Shown piece by piece: positions 54,786-64,000 of a stretch of DNA of 64,000 nucleotides. The notes below the pieces were generated by a model. That model saw nothing but the letters and a program-made list of their open reading frames with translations, did no database searches and had not been told where the DNA came from. Every line of letters begins with the position of its first letter. Positions within the stretch are counted from its first letter, which is position 1. Made by a program: the position numbers and the translations under genes. The stretch lies in assembly GCA_027422505.1 (NCBI GenBank), contig JAPQWV010000001.1, positions 7,936,001 to 8,000,000 on the forward strand, written 5' to 3'. Source of the DNA: Craterostigma plantagineum (lineage: Eukaryota; Streptophyta; Magnoliopsida; Lamiales; Linderniaceae).

Positions 54786-56451
54786 TGAGCTGCAAGCTCT
54801 GGAAGACAATGCCACTTGGTCTATAATGCCATTGCCTCAGGGTAAGAAAGCCATTGGAAATAGATGGGTCTTTAAGCTGAAGTTTAATGCAGATGGAAAG
54901 GTGGATAAGTACAAGGCAAGATTGGTAGCAAAAGGATATGATCAGAGAGAAGGTGTTGACTACATCGATACTTTTGCACCAGTAGCAAAACCTAACACCA
55001 TAAAGATAATCCTTTCACTAGCAGCTAAGTTGAGATGGAACTTAATACAGCTAGATGTAAACAATGCCTTTCTTAATGGCGACCTCACAGGGGAGGTTTA
55101 TATGGATCTCCCGCAAGGATTTTCTAGCAGATATACGAGAGATAAAACTGGCAAACTGGTATGTAAGCTGCATAGATCAATTTATGGGCTCAAACAGGCA
55201 TCCAGGCAGTGGAATAAGCGCTTTACAGATGTTGTCAAAGGTTATGGTTTTCACCAAACACAATCTGATCATACTCTTTTCTTGAGAGGAAAAGGTGATC
55301 AACTGGTTGTGTTGTTAGTTTACGTGGATGATATCATTCTGGCTGGGCCTTCTTTGGAGCAGATACAACATGCAAAAACTTTCCTGAAGAACTGCTTCAA
55401 GGTTAAAGACTTGGGGGATCTGAAATTTTTCCTTGGCATAGAGGTTGCTCGGAATGCAACAGGGATATACCTTTCACAACGACAATACACTCTCCAATTG
55501 CTTGAGGACACATGGTACATAAACGCCAAACCTTTAACTACACCGATGAATCCCAGCCAGAAACTGGTAGCAGCAGATGGCAGCTTGCTTTCGGACCCAT
55601 TCCAGTATAGAAGATTGGTGGGCCGTTTGCTGTACTTAACCTTCACCAGGCCAGATATAGCTTATGCTGTGCATAAGCTGAGTCAATTCATCTCGGCACC
55701 TCGGACGAATCACTTGATGGCTGCCCACCATTTGCTGCGCTATCTCAAGGGCTCCCCAGGTCAGGGCTTGCTAATGTCTTCAGATCATAATTTCTCACTT
55801 AAGGCTTTTTCAGATGCTGATTGGGCATCTTGCCGGGACACACGTAAATCAGTCACGGGATATTGCACCTTCCTAGGGACTTCCTTGATCACTTGGAAGG
55901 CAAAGAAACAAGCAACTGTCTCGAGATCCTCGACTGAAGCAGAGTACCGGGCACTAGGTGCTGTGGTTGCTGAGATCCTTTGGGTTAAACACCTCTTAGC
56001 CGAGCTGAATTTAGGCACATCTCAGACGCCAGTGGTATATTGTGACAACCTTTCTGCTCTGAGACTAGCGTCTAACCCAAAATTCCATGAACGCTCCAAA
56101 CATATCGAGATCGACTGTCACTTTATACGGGATCACGTCTTGAAGGGCTCGATCAAACTACTTCCAGTCAGGACAGAATTTCAATTAGCAGATATATTTA
56201 CGAAGGCTCTTACAGGGCCACAACTCCACCAACTCTTGCTCAAGATGTCCATCATTGATCCATGTCGTCCATCTTGCGGGGGGATATTGAAAAGAGCAGC
56301 CCATGTTCAGCTGTTAAATAGCAAAGGAAACATTCTGCCGAGTGTCACGGCCGTGAAGATGCGTGCACGAGGCCGTGACACTCGACAGAAACATGTCTCT
56401 GCAATTGGCGCTCGCGGTCACGGCCGTGAAGTTGCGTGCACGAAGCCGTGA
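54709..56451 (+). pseudogene. Copia reverse transcriptase and RNase H, open but frameshifted from integrase
   Basis: Starts in-frame with [20 protein letters not shown]; reverse transcriptase has [34 protein letters not shown] and the catalytic YVDDIILAG. RNase H has FSDADWASCRDTRKSVTGYC, SSTEAEYRALG and YCDNLSALRLA, ending near ADIFTKAL. All catalytic residues are present. The frame runs on into the 3' LTR to 56,451; the last 55 or so codons are LTR sequence. Pol proper ends about 56,250. Confidence 0.88.
56272..56284 (+). other. Polypurine tract
   Basis: The G-run in ttgcggggggata lies directly before the 3' LTR start and serves as plus-strand primer site. Confidence 0.75.
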
Positions 56452-56899
56452 CGCACGACAGAGGCGAGCCTTGGCATCCCAGCTCGCGGTCACGGCCGTG
56501 AAGAGGCGTGCACGAAGCCGTGACGCACGACAGAGGCGAGCCTTTGCATCCCAGCGTGCGGTCACGGCCGTGAAAGGATCTGTATGAAGCCGTGAAGTGC
56601 GGTTTCAACAAATGAACTCACTTACAGAAAACGCTCATGGTGATGGCGATTTGTTTGACTAAGGCGTTGGGTTTTATAAACAGAAGCTTCCCGCCTTTTC
56701 AATTCAGTTCGATCATTTTAGATCTGTTTCACACTTTTCACATTTTAGTGTGTGTTCTTCACTACTGTAATCTGTATGCGTGGTGAATATTTCTGTAATT
56801 GTGTTGAGCAATCAATAAGAAGAATTTGCTCCGTGGACGTAGTATCAATCGAATCCGAACCACGTTAAAACCGTGTCTTCAATTTTTCACAATTTTATA
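56285..56899 (+). repeat. 3' LTR of the unit B copia element
   Basis: Near-identical to the 5' LTR, including the tandem TCACGGCCGTGA units (56,340-56,600). It ends five bases before the remaining exon 1 of the peptide gene, so transcripts started in this LTR would run into that gene in the sense direction. Confidence 0.9.
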
Positions 56900-57259
56900 G
56901 CTCTAAAGAAAACTGTGGTTCTGATGTTGGTCGTGGTCTTCATGCTGATCTCCCTCGGTTAATACTCCAATATTCATATATCTATTTTATTATTTGATAT
57001 GTTGCTTTAATTATTAGTAATGATATATATTCTAACAGCGTCGAGTGAATATGGTTATGAATGCCGAAACGATGACAACTGCAAAAGCAAAGCAGCTAAG
57101 TGCCCATCGAAGACGAGTTTCTGCGTTAGACTAAATTGCGTTTGCGGTCCTTTTCAGAGGGAGTGCTTCTCCGACAAAGACTGTAAGGGAAGAACAAACA
57201 GAATTTGCTTCCCTCATGTTTGTTCCAAGGAGGGCAAATGCGTTTGCAAGAGTAAATGA

Positions 57260-57735
57260 TGATGTAAAAAGATTATATGAAACAAATAAAAATTTATTAT
57301 GTTTTCTACCTTTCATGTGTCTCCATCTTATATCTCTCACCTCATTTGTTTCTGGTTCGTATAGTATATTGTGTTTATCAAAAACCTTTATTTAACACCG
57401 TAGGTTTTCCTCCATATTCTTTCAAGTAAGCTATATTTCGTGGACATTGATAAAATAACCCCTTTGATTACAAAAATATTATTAGGATATAAGTTGTCGT
57501 TTAAGTCAAAACCATGAGCATTATATACAAGTCCATGTCGGGTATCACTCTAACAAGAGCTGTGAATTCATCCAGTGACCCATCCCGCCCCGCCAAAGGG
57601 GTGGGACGGGCTGCAATTTCTCAGGCCCGCCAGCTATATGTTCAATTATATATATTATTATATTGAGAATATATTAAATTAATAGTTAATATTCATTATT
57701 TATTTAATGAATATATAATTAACGGCATGTTATCC
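57260..57735. other. Downstream spacer plus an unassigned AT-rich insert
   Basis: 57,260-57,540 matches unit A (8,032-8,220), with a 3'UTR-like region after the peptide gene. From about 57,540 the match is lost. The insert contains a GC palindromic patch (cccgccccgcc / ggggtgggacggg, 57,585-57,612), preceded by cagtgacccatcccg, which resembles a hAT-type terminal sequence, followed by AT-rich DNA. I could not define its ends. Confidence 0.45.
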
Positions 57736-58454
57736 ATAATTTATTAATAAGTATCATAATGATCCCCCATGTTTACTACATGAACCAATTTAGTCCTCGA
57801 TGTTTCGTGTGGACAAGTTAGTCCCTGATGTTGTCGATTTTGAACCATATTGGTCATGCAGTTACGTCAATTTGAATGGAAAACTGACTCCGTCGAGATG
57901 CGATTGGTCAAACTTAAAAAATATCGTAAATTAACATTCAAAAGGGAAAAAATTCCAAAAAGACAAAAGAAAAATTAAAAAATAAAAAATATTTAATAAA
58001 ATAAAAATAAAGAGAAAATAAAAATATATTAAAAATATAAATTAAAGTAAAACAGAAAATAAATCACCAAATAAATAAATAAAAAAAGGAGAATAGGTTA
58101 AAATAAATAAGAAAAAAGTAAATAAAATTATATTTATTTATGAAAAACAAAAAATAAGTGAAAAAAGAAATTAAGGATAAAAACGCCATTGAAGGTTTAC
58201 GATAATCCCCAACCTCGTCCCTGTCAAGTTAATGAAGACATTCGTCTCAGTATTTTTGTTGAAAAATCCGAGATGGGACGATTGTGTTCGAGTTAACTTG
58301 CAAGGGATATGAGTTATGGATTTTCATAAACTTTTTAGCGGCATTTTTTTATCCCTATTTTCGATTTTGATTTTTTTTAGGTTTTAATATATAAATATAT
58401 TTGTTATTTTTATGTTTTTTTCTTATTTTTCAAACTTTCTTATTTTTTAGTTAA

Positions 58455-58498
<44 letters not shown>

Positions 58499-58816
58499 TA
58501 ACGTTTTATTTTCTCTTTTATTTAATTTTAGAAGTTTTACTTGATTTTAATTACATTTTATTTTTTTATTCTCTCTTTTTATTTTATTTAATTTTTAGTA
58601 CTTTTACCTTTATTAATTTTTTTCTCTTTTATTTGAAATTTTCTTTTTTTAATGTTAATTTACGATTTTCTACGTCTAACCAATCGTATGTTGTCATGTG
58701 TCAATTTTCCATCTAAGTTGACGCCAATCTAACAACATGATCAAGTTGATCCAAAATCGACAACGTCATGGACTATATTAGTCCACGCAAAATATCGATA
58801 ACTAAATTGGTCTATC
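57736..58816. mobile_element. Foldback (Mutator-like, non-autonomous) element
   Basis: The arms 57,773-57,960 and 58,655-58,816 are inverted copies: gaaccaatttagtcctcgatg… on the left faces the complement of …atcgataactaaattggtc on the right, continuing through gttgtcgatttt and cgattggt for about 190 bp. The core is AT-rich with a CT microsatellite at 58,458-58,491. The word tgttatcc occurs at both borders (57,728-57,735 and 58,817-58,824) and once at the matching site in unit A (about 8,275), a likely target duplication. No coding region. Confidence 0.7.
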
Positions 58817-59337
58817 TGTTATCCTTATATGACGTTGGGATTGGGTTTTGATATCCAACAATAATCCCCTCAAACACAATACCACCAAACGCGGCCTGTA
58901 AACGCACGGATCAGTCCTAACAATATATTTCCCTTCACTTGCTTCATTCAGCAGTGAGTTTCTTCTAATTCCTTTTTAGTTTTTATTTCGAAAAATTTCA
59001 ATTTTTCAACGCGTAATTAACAGAAAATGCCACCATGAGAGAGCATCAAGCTCTCGAAATCTTAAGATTACACGAAGCTACATAATTACTTCATATGGGT
59101 GGGTGATCCAAGTTCTTAAAATTGCTAAAAATTGGCATCGCATGATAATTTGCTCTTAGCTTAATAGTTTTGCTCTTAGGAAGATAAAGTTGAAAGAGCA
59201 CAAAAGAATCGAAGTCGATAGCATCTAAACAAAGTGCCCGCCATGGTTTTTATTTATTCGTACAGATATTTATTTCTCTCATGGATAACAACGAAGATGA
59301 AGCGAGCCAACAATGCAACAAGAAACAGCAATGCGGA
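58817..59337. other. Spacer downstream of MnSOD
   Basis: Aligns with 8,275-8,899 of unit A. It contains the MnSOD 3' untranslated region; the minus strand has aataaa-type signals near 59,245-59,275. No other gene is seen. Confidence 0.65.
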
Positions 59338-61246
59338 TTAAATGGACTCTTTGTCATAAATTTCACCGGCATGTTTCCAGTTGATGACCTTCCATATGTT
59401 CTTAAGGTAGTCTGGCCTAACATTTTTGTACTGGAGTTCAAAGAGCATAGAAAGAAACCATATCAGAAAGAACATCCAAGACACACAAAAAACAATTAAA
59501 AGACATGCAAGTAAAATGCCAAAACACAAATTTTATAGATGAGATGACTGATTTTGCATAAACGTGACAGCAACAAGCCATGAGATGACTGATTTCGCAT
59601 CTAATTTCTATTTTTGTCACCTTTGGTTAAAAACTTGTTACTGCAATGGGCGAAAAGAACTACCTGCAAATAGTAAGCATGCTCCCAAACATCAATGCCC
59701 AGCAAAGGAACCAAGCTTCCTCCTTTAGTAACGAGAGGATCCTGCAATTGTAAAAGAATAGAGCAGAATCAACAAAGGGCATAATGTAGTGAGCTTATTC
59801 ACGTGTGAAAATTTGACTATAAAAACAAGTGCTTAAATTGTTGCATAATGAAATCTCAGACTGGGGAAGCAAGCAGGCTTAAGAAAGCTTAAAGGAAGTA
59901 AAACCCCATGAAACAAAGGGGTATTGGAAAGAAAAAAACTTACCTGATTTGCAGTGGTCTCTACCACCAAACGCTTTAGTTCTTTGTCCAAACCAAGCCA
60001 CTGGGGATTTTGGTAATCATACAAAAGTCCATCAATTACTATTTTTACCGCTAGCTATTATTCGTAAAGCTTCACCTACGAACGCCAGCTTATTACAAAT
60101 ACACTTACCACCCATCCAGAGCCCTGTAGTGCAGCACCTTCTGCCTTCATTTTCTGTACAAGAACATCCAATGAGCCAAAATGGTTGTCGATTGCCCAAC
60201 CCAAGGAGCTTTTGGGAGGCTCCCCACCACCTTCCTGTAGCATTGTTCAAAACTTCTAAAAGATCATATACATAAATATTAAGAAAAGATCCATTCAAGC
60301 TTCAACATGGGTATAGATTTACATGAGCAGGAGCCAGATTCTTCCAGAAAATCGAGTGATTGATATGCCCTGCGAAATGTGTAAATCTCAGTTACCTTTT
60401 CCAGCCACAAAACAAATATCAATTATCACAGATGTTGATCAGATCATAAAATGATAACTAGTTACAATAAGCTGCCTCCTTAGTCGACTAATCGATAAAG
60501 AAATATAAAATCATTAATCAGTCAGACCCTTTCCAACTAATTGGAATCTTAATCGATAAAAATGACATTCGATGAAGCAGCATACTAATCATTAACTCCA
60601 AATAAGGTTGCCCCTTAGTTGAATAATCGACATAATCATTTAGACCCTTTCCGGCTTATTGGATTAGAACTATAACCAGAATACAAATTTATTGATCCGA
60701 TGCAATACCAACATCCAAAAAGTAAAAACTACATTCAGTCATTTCAAAACACTAAATTCAAACTTATATATAAATAAACCTGAGAAAAAGTTAGCCAGAC
60801 ACCAGCACCACCAAGCAGAAACAACCTCAAACAATCAAAACCGAAAGTGCCAATGCCAACCAACTAACATACCACACAAAGCCAACAGCTAACACTCGCA
60901 AGATTCCATTTGTCACATCGACTAAATTACAAAAATCAGATCGATCCATCAACTACAAAAAACCAATACCTCCTCCGTTGAATTTGATTGCGGCCTGCAG
61001 CTTCAAAACGATGGAGGAATCTCCTTTAGCCACCGCAGCGTCTAACTTTTCAAGTGCAGCATTGTAATTTGTGACGTAGGTCTGATGATGCTTCTGGTGG
61101 TGAAGCTTCATGATCTCGCCGCTAATGGCGGGCTCGAGAGCGCCATAATCGTAAGGGAGATCGGGGAGAGAAAATGTCTGAAGCGAACGGAACCCAAATT
61201 TGGGCGTCGTTAAGGCTTGGCGAGCGATTAGGGTTCGTAGAGCCAT
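59338..61246 (-). CDS. MSD1: Mitochondrial Mn-superoxide dismutase
   Basis: Six exons on minus: 60,970-61,246, 60,323-60,369, 60,109-60,234, 59,944-60,000, 59,664-59,741 and 59,338-59,430, all with GT..AG borders and summing to 678 bp (225 residues). Residues 1 to about 28 ([20 protein letters not shown]…) form a mitochondrial targeting peptide. Metal ligands are visible: His in [12 protein letters not shown], His in INHSIFW, and Asp/His in DVWEHAYY. It converts superoxide to peroxide and oxygen in the matrix. Length matches plant MnSOD. This is the only intact copy here. Upstream in-frame codons to 61,456 lie in the 5' leader; the Met at 61,246 fits the family start. Confidence 0.95.
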
Positions 61247-62044
61247 GATTGAAGATTTGATTGATTGCTTTGCTTTGCTTTGCTTGTGAAGATAGTCCGT
61301 TTGTTCCTCATTCTTAGTTACAATTGGGCCCTTCAATTTTTTTCCTAGATCGATTGGACCCTTGAAATTTTGTTCGCTGAAAATTTTCAGAAGGTCGTAT
61401 GTAATTTTACATTCTACTTTGCACCCTTTGCTATTACATAATCTCATTTCCGACAACGATACTTTTCATTGTGGAGGGTCAATGTAATTTTCCACTTTTT
61501 ACTTTCGCGATTGTGTCGTTTGTTGGACACGAGGAAGTCGTTGTATTGCCTTATATATTATATTTTGTAGATTGCAAAATTAACTCTAAGAAATATAAAG
61601 TACACGTAGAAGATTCCAGTTAGAATTTCAATGCAATATGGCAATGGCATCTTCATTCAAGAATTATATACTATTACCAAATTTAGACATATCCGCATTT
61701 AATGGAAATAACCATTTTTCTTGATTAATAACCACTATAACTATGACAATTTACTGTAAGTAAAAGAATGGGTTTTAATATTTAATCTCCTTGCATTTAA
61801 TTAGTAAGGAAGGAAAGAAAACCCTCAAAGGTAGAACAACTAGACACTTTTCCATTAATTCTCGGTTGTATTTCATAACGGTCCAATTATTCAGCTTGTT
61901 TGTTCGTCTATATAAGCTACTCAAAATTCAATCCATCTCATCATATAATACCCTTTTATTTTCCTTTCGTTTATCTACTCCTTCGATATTTCCTAACGCG
62001 TGCATTAGATTGGTTGTTTCTTCCACGCAATAATCGACAACATA
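61247..62044. promoter_or_regulatory. Divergent promoter region between MnSOD and the response regulator
   Basis: About 0.8 kb separates the two start codons. On the plus strand a CCAAT box (gtccaatta, near 61,881) and a TATA box (ctatataag, 61,909-61,917) lie about 165 and 135 bp before the response-regulator ATG. MnSOD has no clear TATA in the first 100 bp but has a pyrimidine-rich leader. No other gene seen. Confidence 0.65.
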
Positions 62045-63792
62045 ATGTCGTCGTCTCTCCCAAACCCCACTTCATCAGTGGATGTTTTCTTTCACAAATT
62101 CCCAGTCGGTCTGAGAGTACTCGTCGTTGATGACGATCGTACTTGTCTAAGAATTTTGGTGAAGATGCTCAAAAACTGCCGTTACGTAGGTAATTAATTG
62201 TTTAGGTCAACGAATCACATTATAAACACCAATCTCTTGTCTGTGTTGACTCTGTCGCTAGGGTTTTTGTTTTGATCTCCCTACTAATTCTCCTTCAAGA
62301 AAACTCCGAAAGGTTTATCCTTTCTTGTTCCTTTTTTCTTGGTACAAAACTCGCAACATTTAATGTTTCCATATCTATCTTATGCGTGGAGAACAAATAT
62401 TCCATCGATGAGATCAATAACGAAACCCTAATTCCAATTCTTTTTTTCTTTTTCTTGCAATTAATTTCAGTGACCGAGTGCAGTCACGCCGAAGCTGCCC
62501 TTACATTGCTCAGAGTTAACAGAAATGCATTCGACATCGTTATTACAGACGTACACTTCCCAGGCAGCGCCATGGATGGTCTCGCCTTCCTCGAAAGGGT
62601 CAGCCAAGAAATGGCCCATCTCCCCATTATCAGTGAGATATTATTATATTGCTTCTATATATTTCCTTCCGGTTATTATTATCATTGCATCATATTAATT
62701 AATCGATGTCTTTTTCTTTCTCTGCTTTGTGCCCGCCCGAGCAGTGATGTCTGGCGATACTAACGTTGTGGTGAACAGCGTTAAGCTCGGGGCGTGCGAC
62801 TATCTAATAAAGCCAATTCGAATCGAAGTTCTAAAGAACATATGGCAGCATGTGCTTCGAAGGAAGGAATCGTCGCTCGAAAAATATTATTGTTCATCTT
62901 CGAATAATAATCCTAATAATAATAATAATAATAAAAGCGTAAAGGATTTGGAGATCAATTCTATGAGGAGCGAAGAAAATGGAAATTGTACGTCCTCGGC
63001 GAATAAGAAGCCGCGAATCGTGTGGACCGTCGATCTCCACAGTAAATTCGTCAATGTTGTTACGGAACTTGGGATCAAAAGTATGCATGCATGGCTTTAA
63101 TATGATATGTCTGATCATCTCCTTTTTTTATACATAGATATGTTCTAACTCTTTAATCGTTACGATGAATTTGCAGAAGCTGCGCCTAAGAAGATCCTCG
63201 AGAAAATGGGTTCGCCGGGACTTACGAGAGAGAACGTCGCTAGATATGTTCTTTTCGAAAGTTAAACCCTTCTTTTTTTTTGTCCTTTTCGACGCCGAAT
63301 TGGTCCAATGCGCAGAAGTACCGTTTAACTCTGAAAAAGCTGATCATTGAGAAACAACAACAACAAATACAACAAAGACTGGCCAGCGACTTATTGCCTA
63401 TAACGCCGGCGGCGGCGAACTGGATAAATAGCCAACTCAATCAGCAGCTCAATAATCCCATGGGCATGGTCGCTTTTGTGCCCAATTTTCAAGATTATTA
63501 TTCGTACGATAATTACGACAATTTTCCAGCGCTCGTGGATTGTTCTTGTGCCTTTTTTCCTTCCAATGACGCCTCGACGATGCTTCAAGAACCACCACGG
63601 ACGACCAACGACGAACAGATTGGCCCATTATTTGCGACTAATGACGATTTTTCGTCTATGGAAGATGAGAGTAATACTAGCGTCATGTTTAAGGGATTGG
63701 AGAACAACGTTTTATCTTCTGCCGACGATAATATTGACTGGGATGAGCTGCTAGCTTTCGACGGAGGCGACGATTTTCCTCATTTCCCTTAG
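62045..63792 (+). CDS. Type-B response regulator (ARR-B-like transcription factor)
   Basis: Five exons (62,045-62,189, 62,471-62,632, 62,745-63,080, 63,177-63,247, 63,316-63,792), GT..AG borders, 1,191 bp, 396 residues. The receiver domain is at about 22-145: acidic pocket VVDDDRT, phosphoacceptor D75 in ITDVHFP, MMSGDT and the conserved Lys in DYLIKPI. An Asn-rich linker follows. A GARP/Myb-like domain spans about 190-255 (KKPRIVWTVDLHSKFVNVVT, KKILEKMGSPGLTRENVA), then a Gln-rich stretch and an acidic C-terminus. The family mediates cytokinin-type phosphorelay transcription in the nucleus. Oddities: two extra residues after the phosphoacceptor loop, and the GARP SHLQKYR motif reads as RYKYR at the exon 4/5 junction. 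Confidence 0.88.
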
Positions 63793-64000
63793 ATCATAGT
63801 GGTTTTTTTTTTTTTTTTGTGGGGGATTATTGACAGTGAGTTTTGTATGAAACTTACCAACTTGTAAATGCATGCGTTTTTTCATGACTTGAGCTCTTTG
63901 GGTACAGTTCAGATAAACGACCAAATTTTAAGTTGTCTGAAATAATGTAAATGGAAAATCAACGTACAGTTTCTCATTGTAAGTGTGTTATCCGGATTAA
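63793..64000 (+). other. 3' untranslated region of the response regulator
   Basis: A T-run at 63,804-63,820 follows the stop codon; aataatgtaaatgg near 63,941 is a plausible polyadenylation region. No other feature to the window end. Confidence 0.55.

Larger units (their letters stand above)
51154..56899 (+). mobile_element. Ty1/copia element in exon 1 of the peptide gene
   Basis: LTRs 51,154-51,767 (614 bp) and 56,285-56,899 (615 bp), starting TATTGAAAAGAGCAG and ending CAATTTTATA. They differ at about seven positions plus one small indel. The target duplication gctct is perfect (51,149-51,153 and 56,900-56,904). Primer binding site and polypurine tract are present. gag and pol are nearly full length but carry one in-frame TAG and two frameshifts. 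The ends are T..A rather than TG..CA. Insertion looks fairly recent. Confidence 0.92.
51140..57259 (+). pseudogene. Cysteine-rich secreted peptide gene, copy B, split by a copia element
   Basis: Exon 1 begins at ATG 51,140. After five codons' worth of sequence a retrotransposon enters (target duplication gctct); the rest of exon 1, a hydrophobic signal peptide, is at 56,905-56,957. A GT..AG intron (56,958-57,038) follows, then exon 2 (57,039-57,259). Exon 2 is open and encodes two successive six-cysteine modules (12 Cys, ending CVCKSK), each with the C-x5-C … C-x-C spacing seen in defensin-like and nodule-cysteine-rich peptides. The native start is disconnected, but in-frame ATGs remain downstream of the 3' LTR (for example 56,924). 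Confidence 0.75.
15895..60970. repeat. Segmental duplication, unit B
   Basis: Counterpart of unit A. Conserved pieces are 15,895-15,990, 16,358-16,705, 50,145-51,153, 56,905-57,540 and 58,817 to MnSOD intron 1. Between the first two pieces lie about 365 bp not found in unit A (15,990-16,357, with a poly-A run near 16,030); no gene was seen there. Inserted elements account for roughly 40 kb of the span. Confidence 0.85.

Noticed and set aside
57020..57038. ATG at 57,020 as the start of the cysteine-rich peptide
   Set aside because: It lies inside an intron with good borders; the paralogue in unit A has the same exon 1/intron arrangement with a signal peptide in exon 1.
61247..61456. Longer MnSOD N-terminus using upstream in-frame codons to 61,456
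   Set aside because: The Met at 61,246 begins a standard mitochondrial targeting peptide of family length; the upstream codons are leader sequence.
1..64000. A bacterial-type operon or defence system
   Set aside because: All recognisable genes are plant nuclear or plant transposon genes with introns; no polycistronic arrangement or bacterial families.

Overview
This is a repeat-dense stretch of flowering-plant nuclear DNA (probably a eudicot; the species cannot be named from sequence alone). Evidence: GT..AG introns, a mitochondrial Mn-superoxide dismutase gene with six exons, a type-B response regulator with a GARP domain, and nested plant Ty1/copia, Ty3/gypsy-like, Mutator-like and Stowaway-like elements. 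Host coding sequence is confined to about 51.1 kb, 56.9-57.3 kb and 59.3-63.8 kb.

The backbone is an old tandem segmental duplication. Unit A (about 1-15,270) and unit B (about 15,895-60,970) both hold: a non-coding block, a small cysteine-rich secreted-peptide gene, a spacer, and a MnSOD gene on the minus strand. Each unit has since been filled with different transposons, so each copy serves as the empty-site reference for the other. In unit A the insertions are a deleted TNT1-like copia element (508-3,013), an LTR fragment (about 4,204-5,101), a 2.35-kb Mutator-like element with a plant-mobile-domain gene (5,672-8,022) and a 5.3-kb Mutator-like element with transposase and DUF1985 remnants (9,045-14,354). 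The A peptide gene is frameshifted, and the A MnSOD has lost exon 1 and is a pseudogene. In unit B the insertions are a 33.4-kb nested retrotransposon pile (16,706-50,144), a nearly intact copia element inside exon 1 of the peptide gene (51,154-56,899), and a foldback element (57,736-58,816). The B MnSOD gene (59,338-61,246) is intact over six exons.

The pile reads as a stratigraphy. An outer copia element (TSD caaaa) lost its reverse transcriptase. Its integrase is broken by two oppositely oriented 3' halves of a Sirevirus-type element, each ending in a 1.55-kb LTR (17,678-33,541). One half carries a Stowaway-like MITE and a 3.2-kb solo LTR inside gag. The outer element's 5' LTR was later hit by a 14.3-kb Sirevirus-like element (35,046-49,329) with 295-bp LTRs that look identical, TSD gttgg, full gag and pol separated by one in-frame TAA, and a long third ORF interrupted by one in-frame TGA.

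From 59.3 kb onward the DNA is ordinary genic sequence: MnSOD on minus, a divergent promoter region of about 0.8 kb, and a five-exon type-B response regulator (62,045-63,792) with an unusual GARP domain. Assignments were made by reading motifs, splice sites and repeat alignments by eye; no database search was run.
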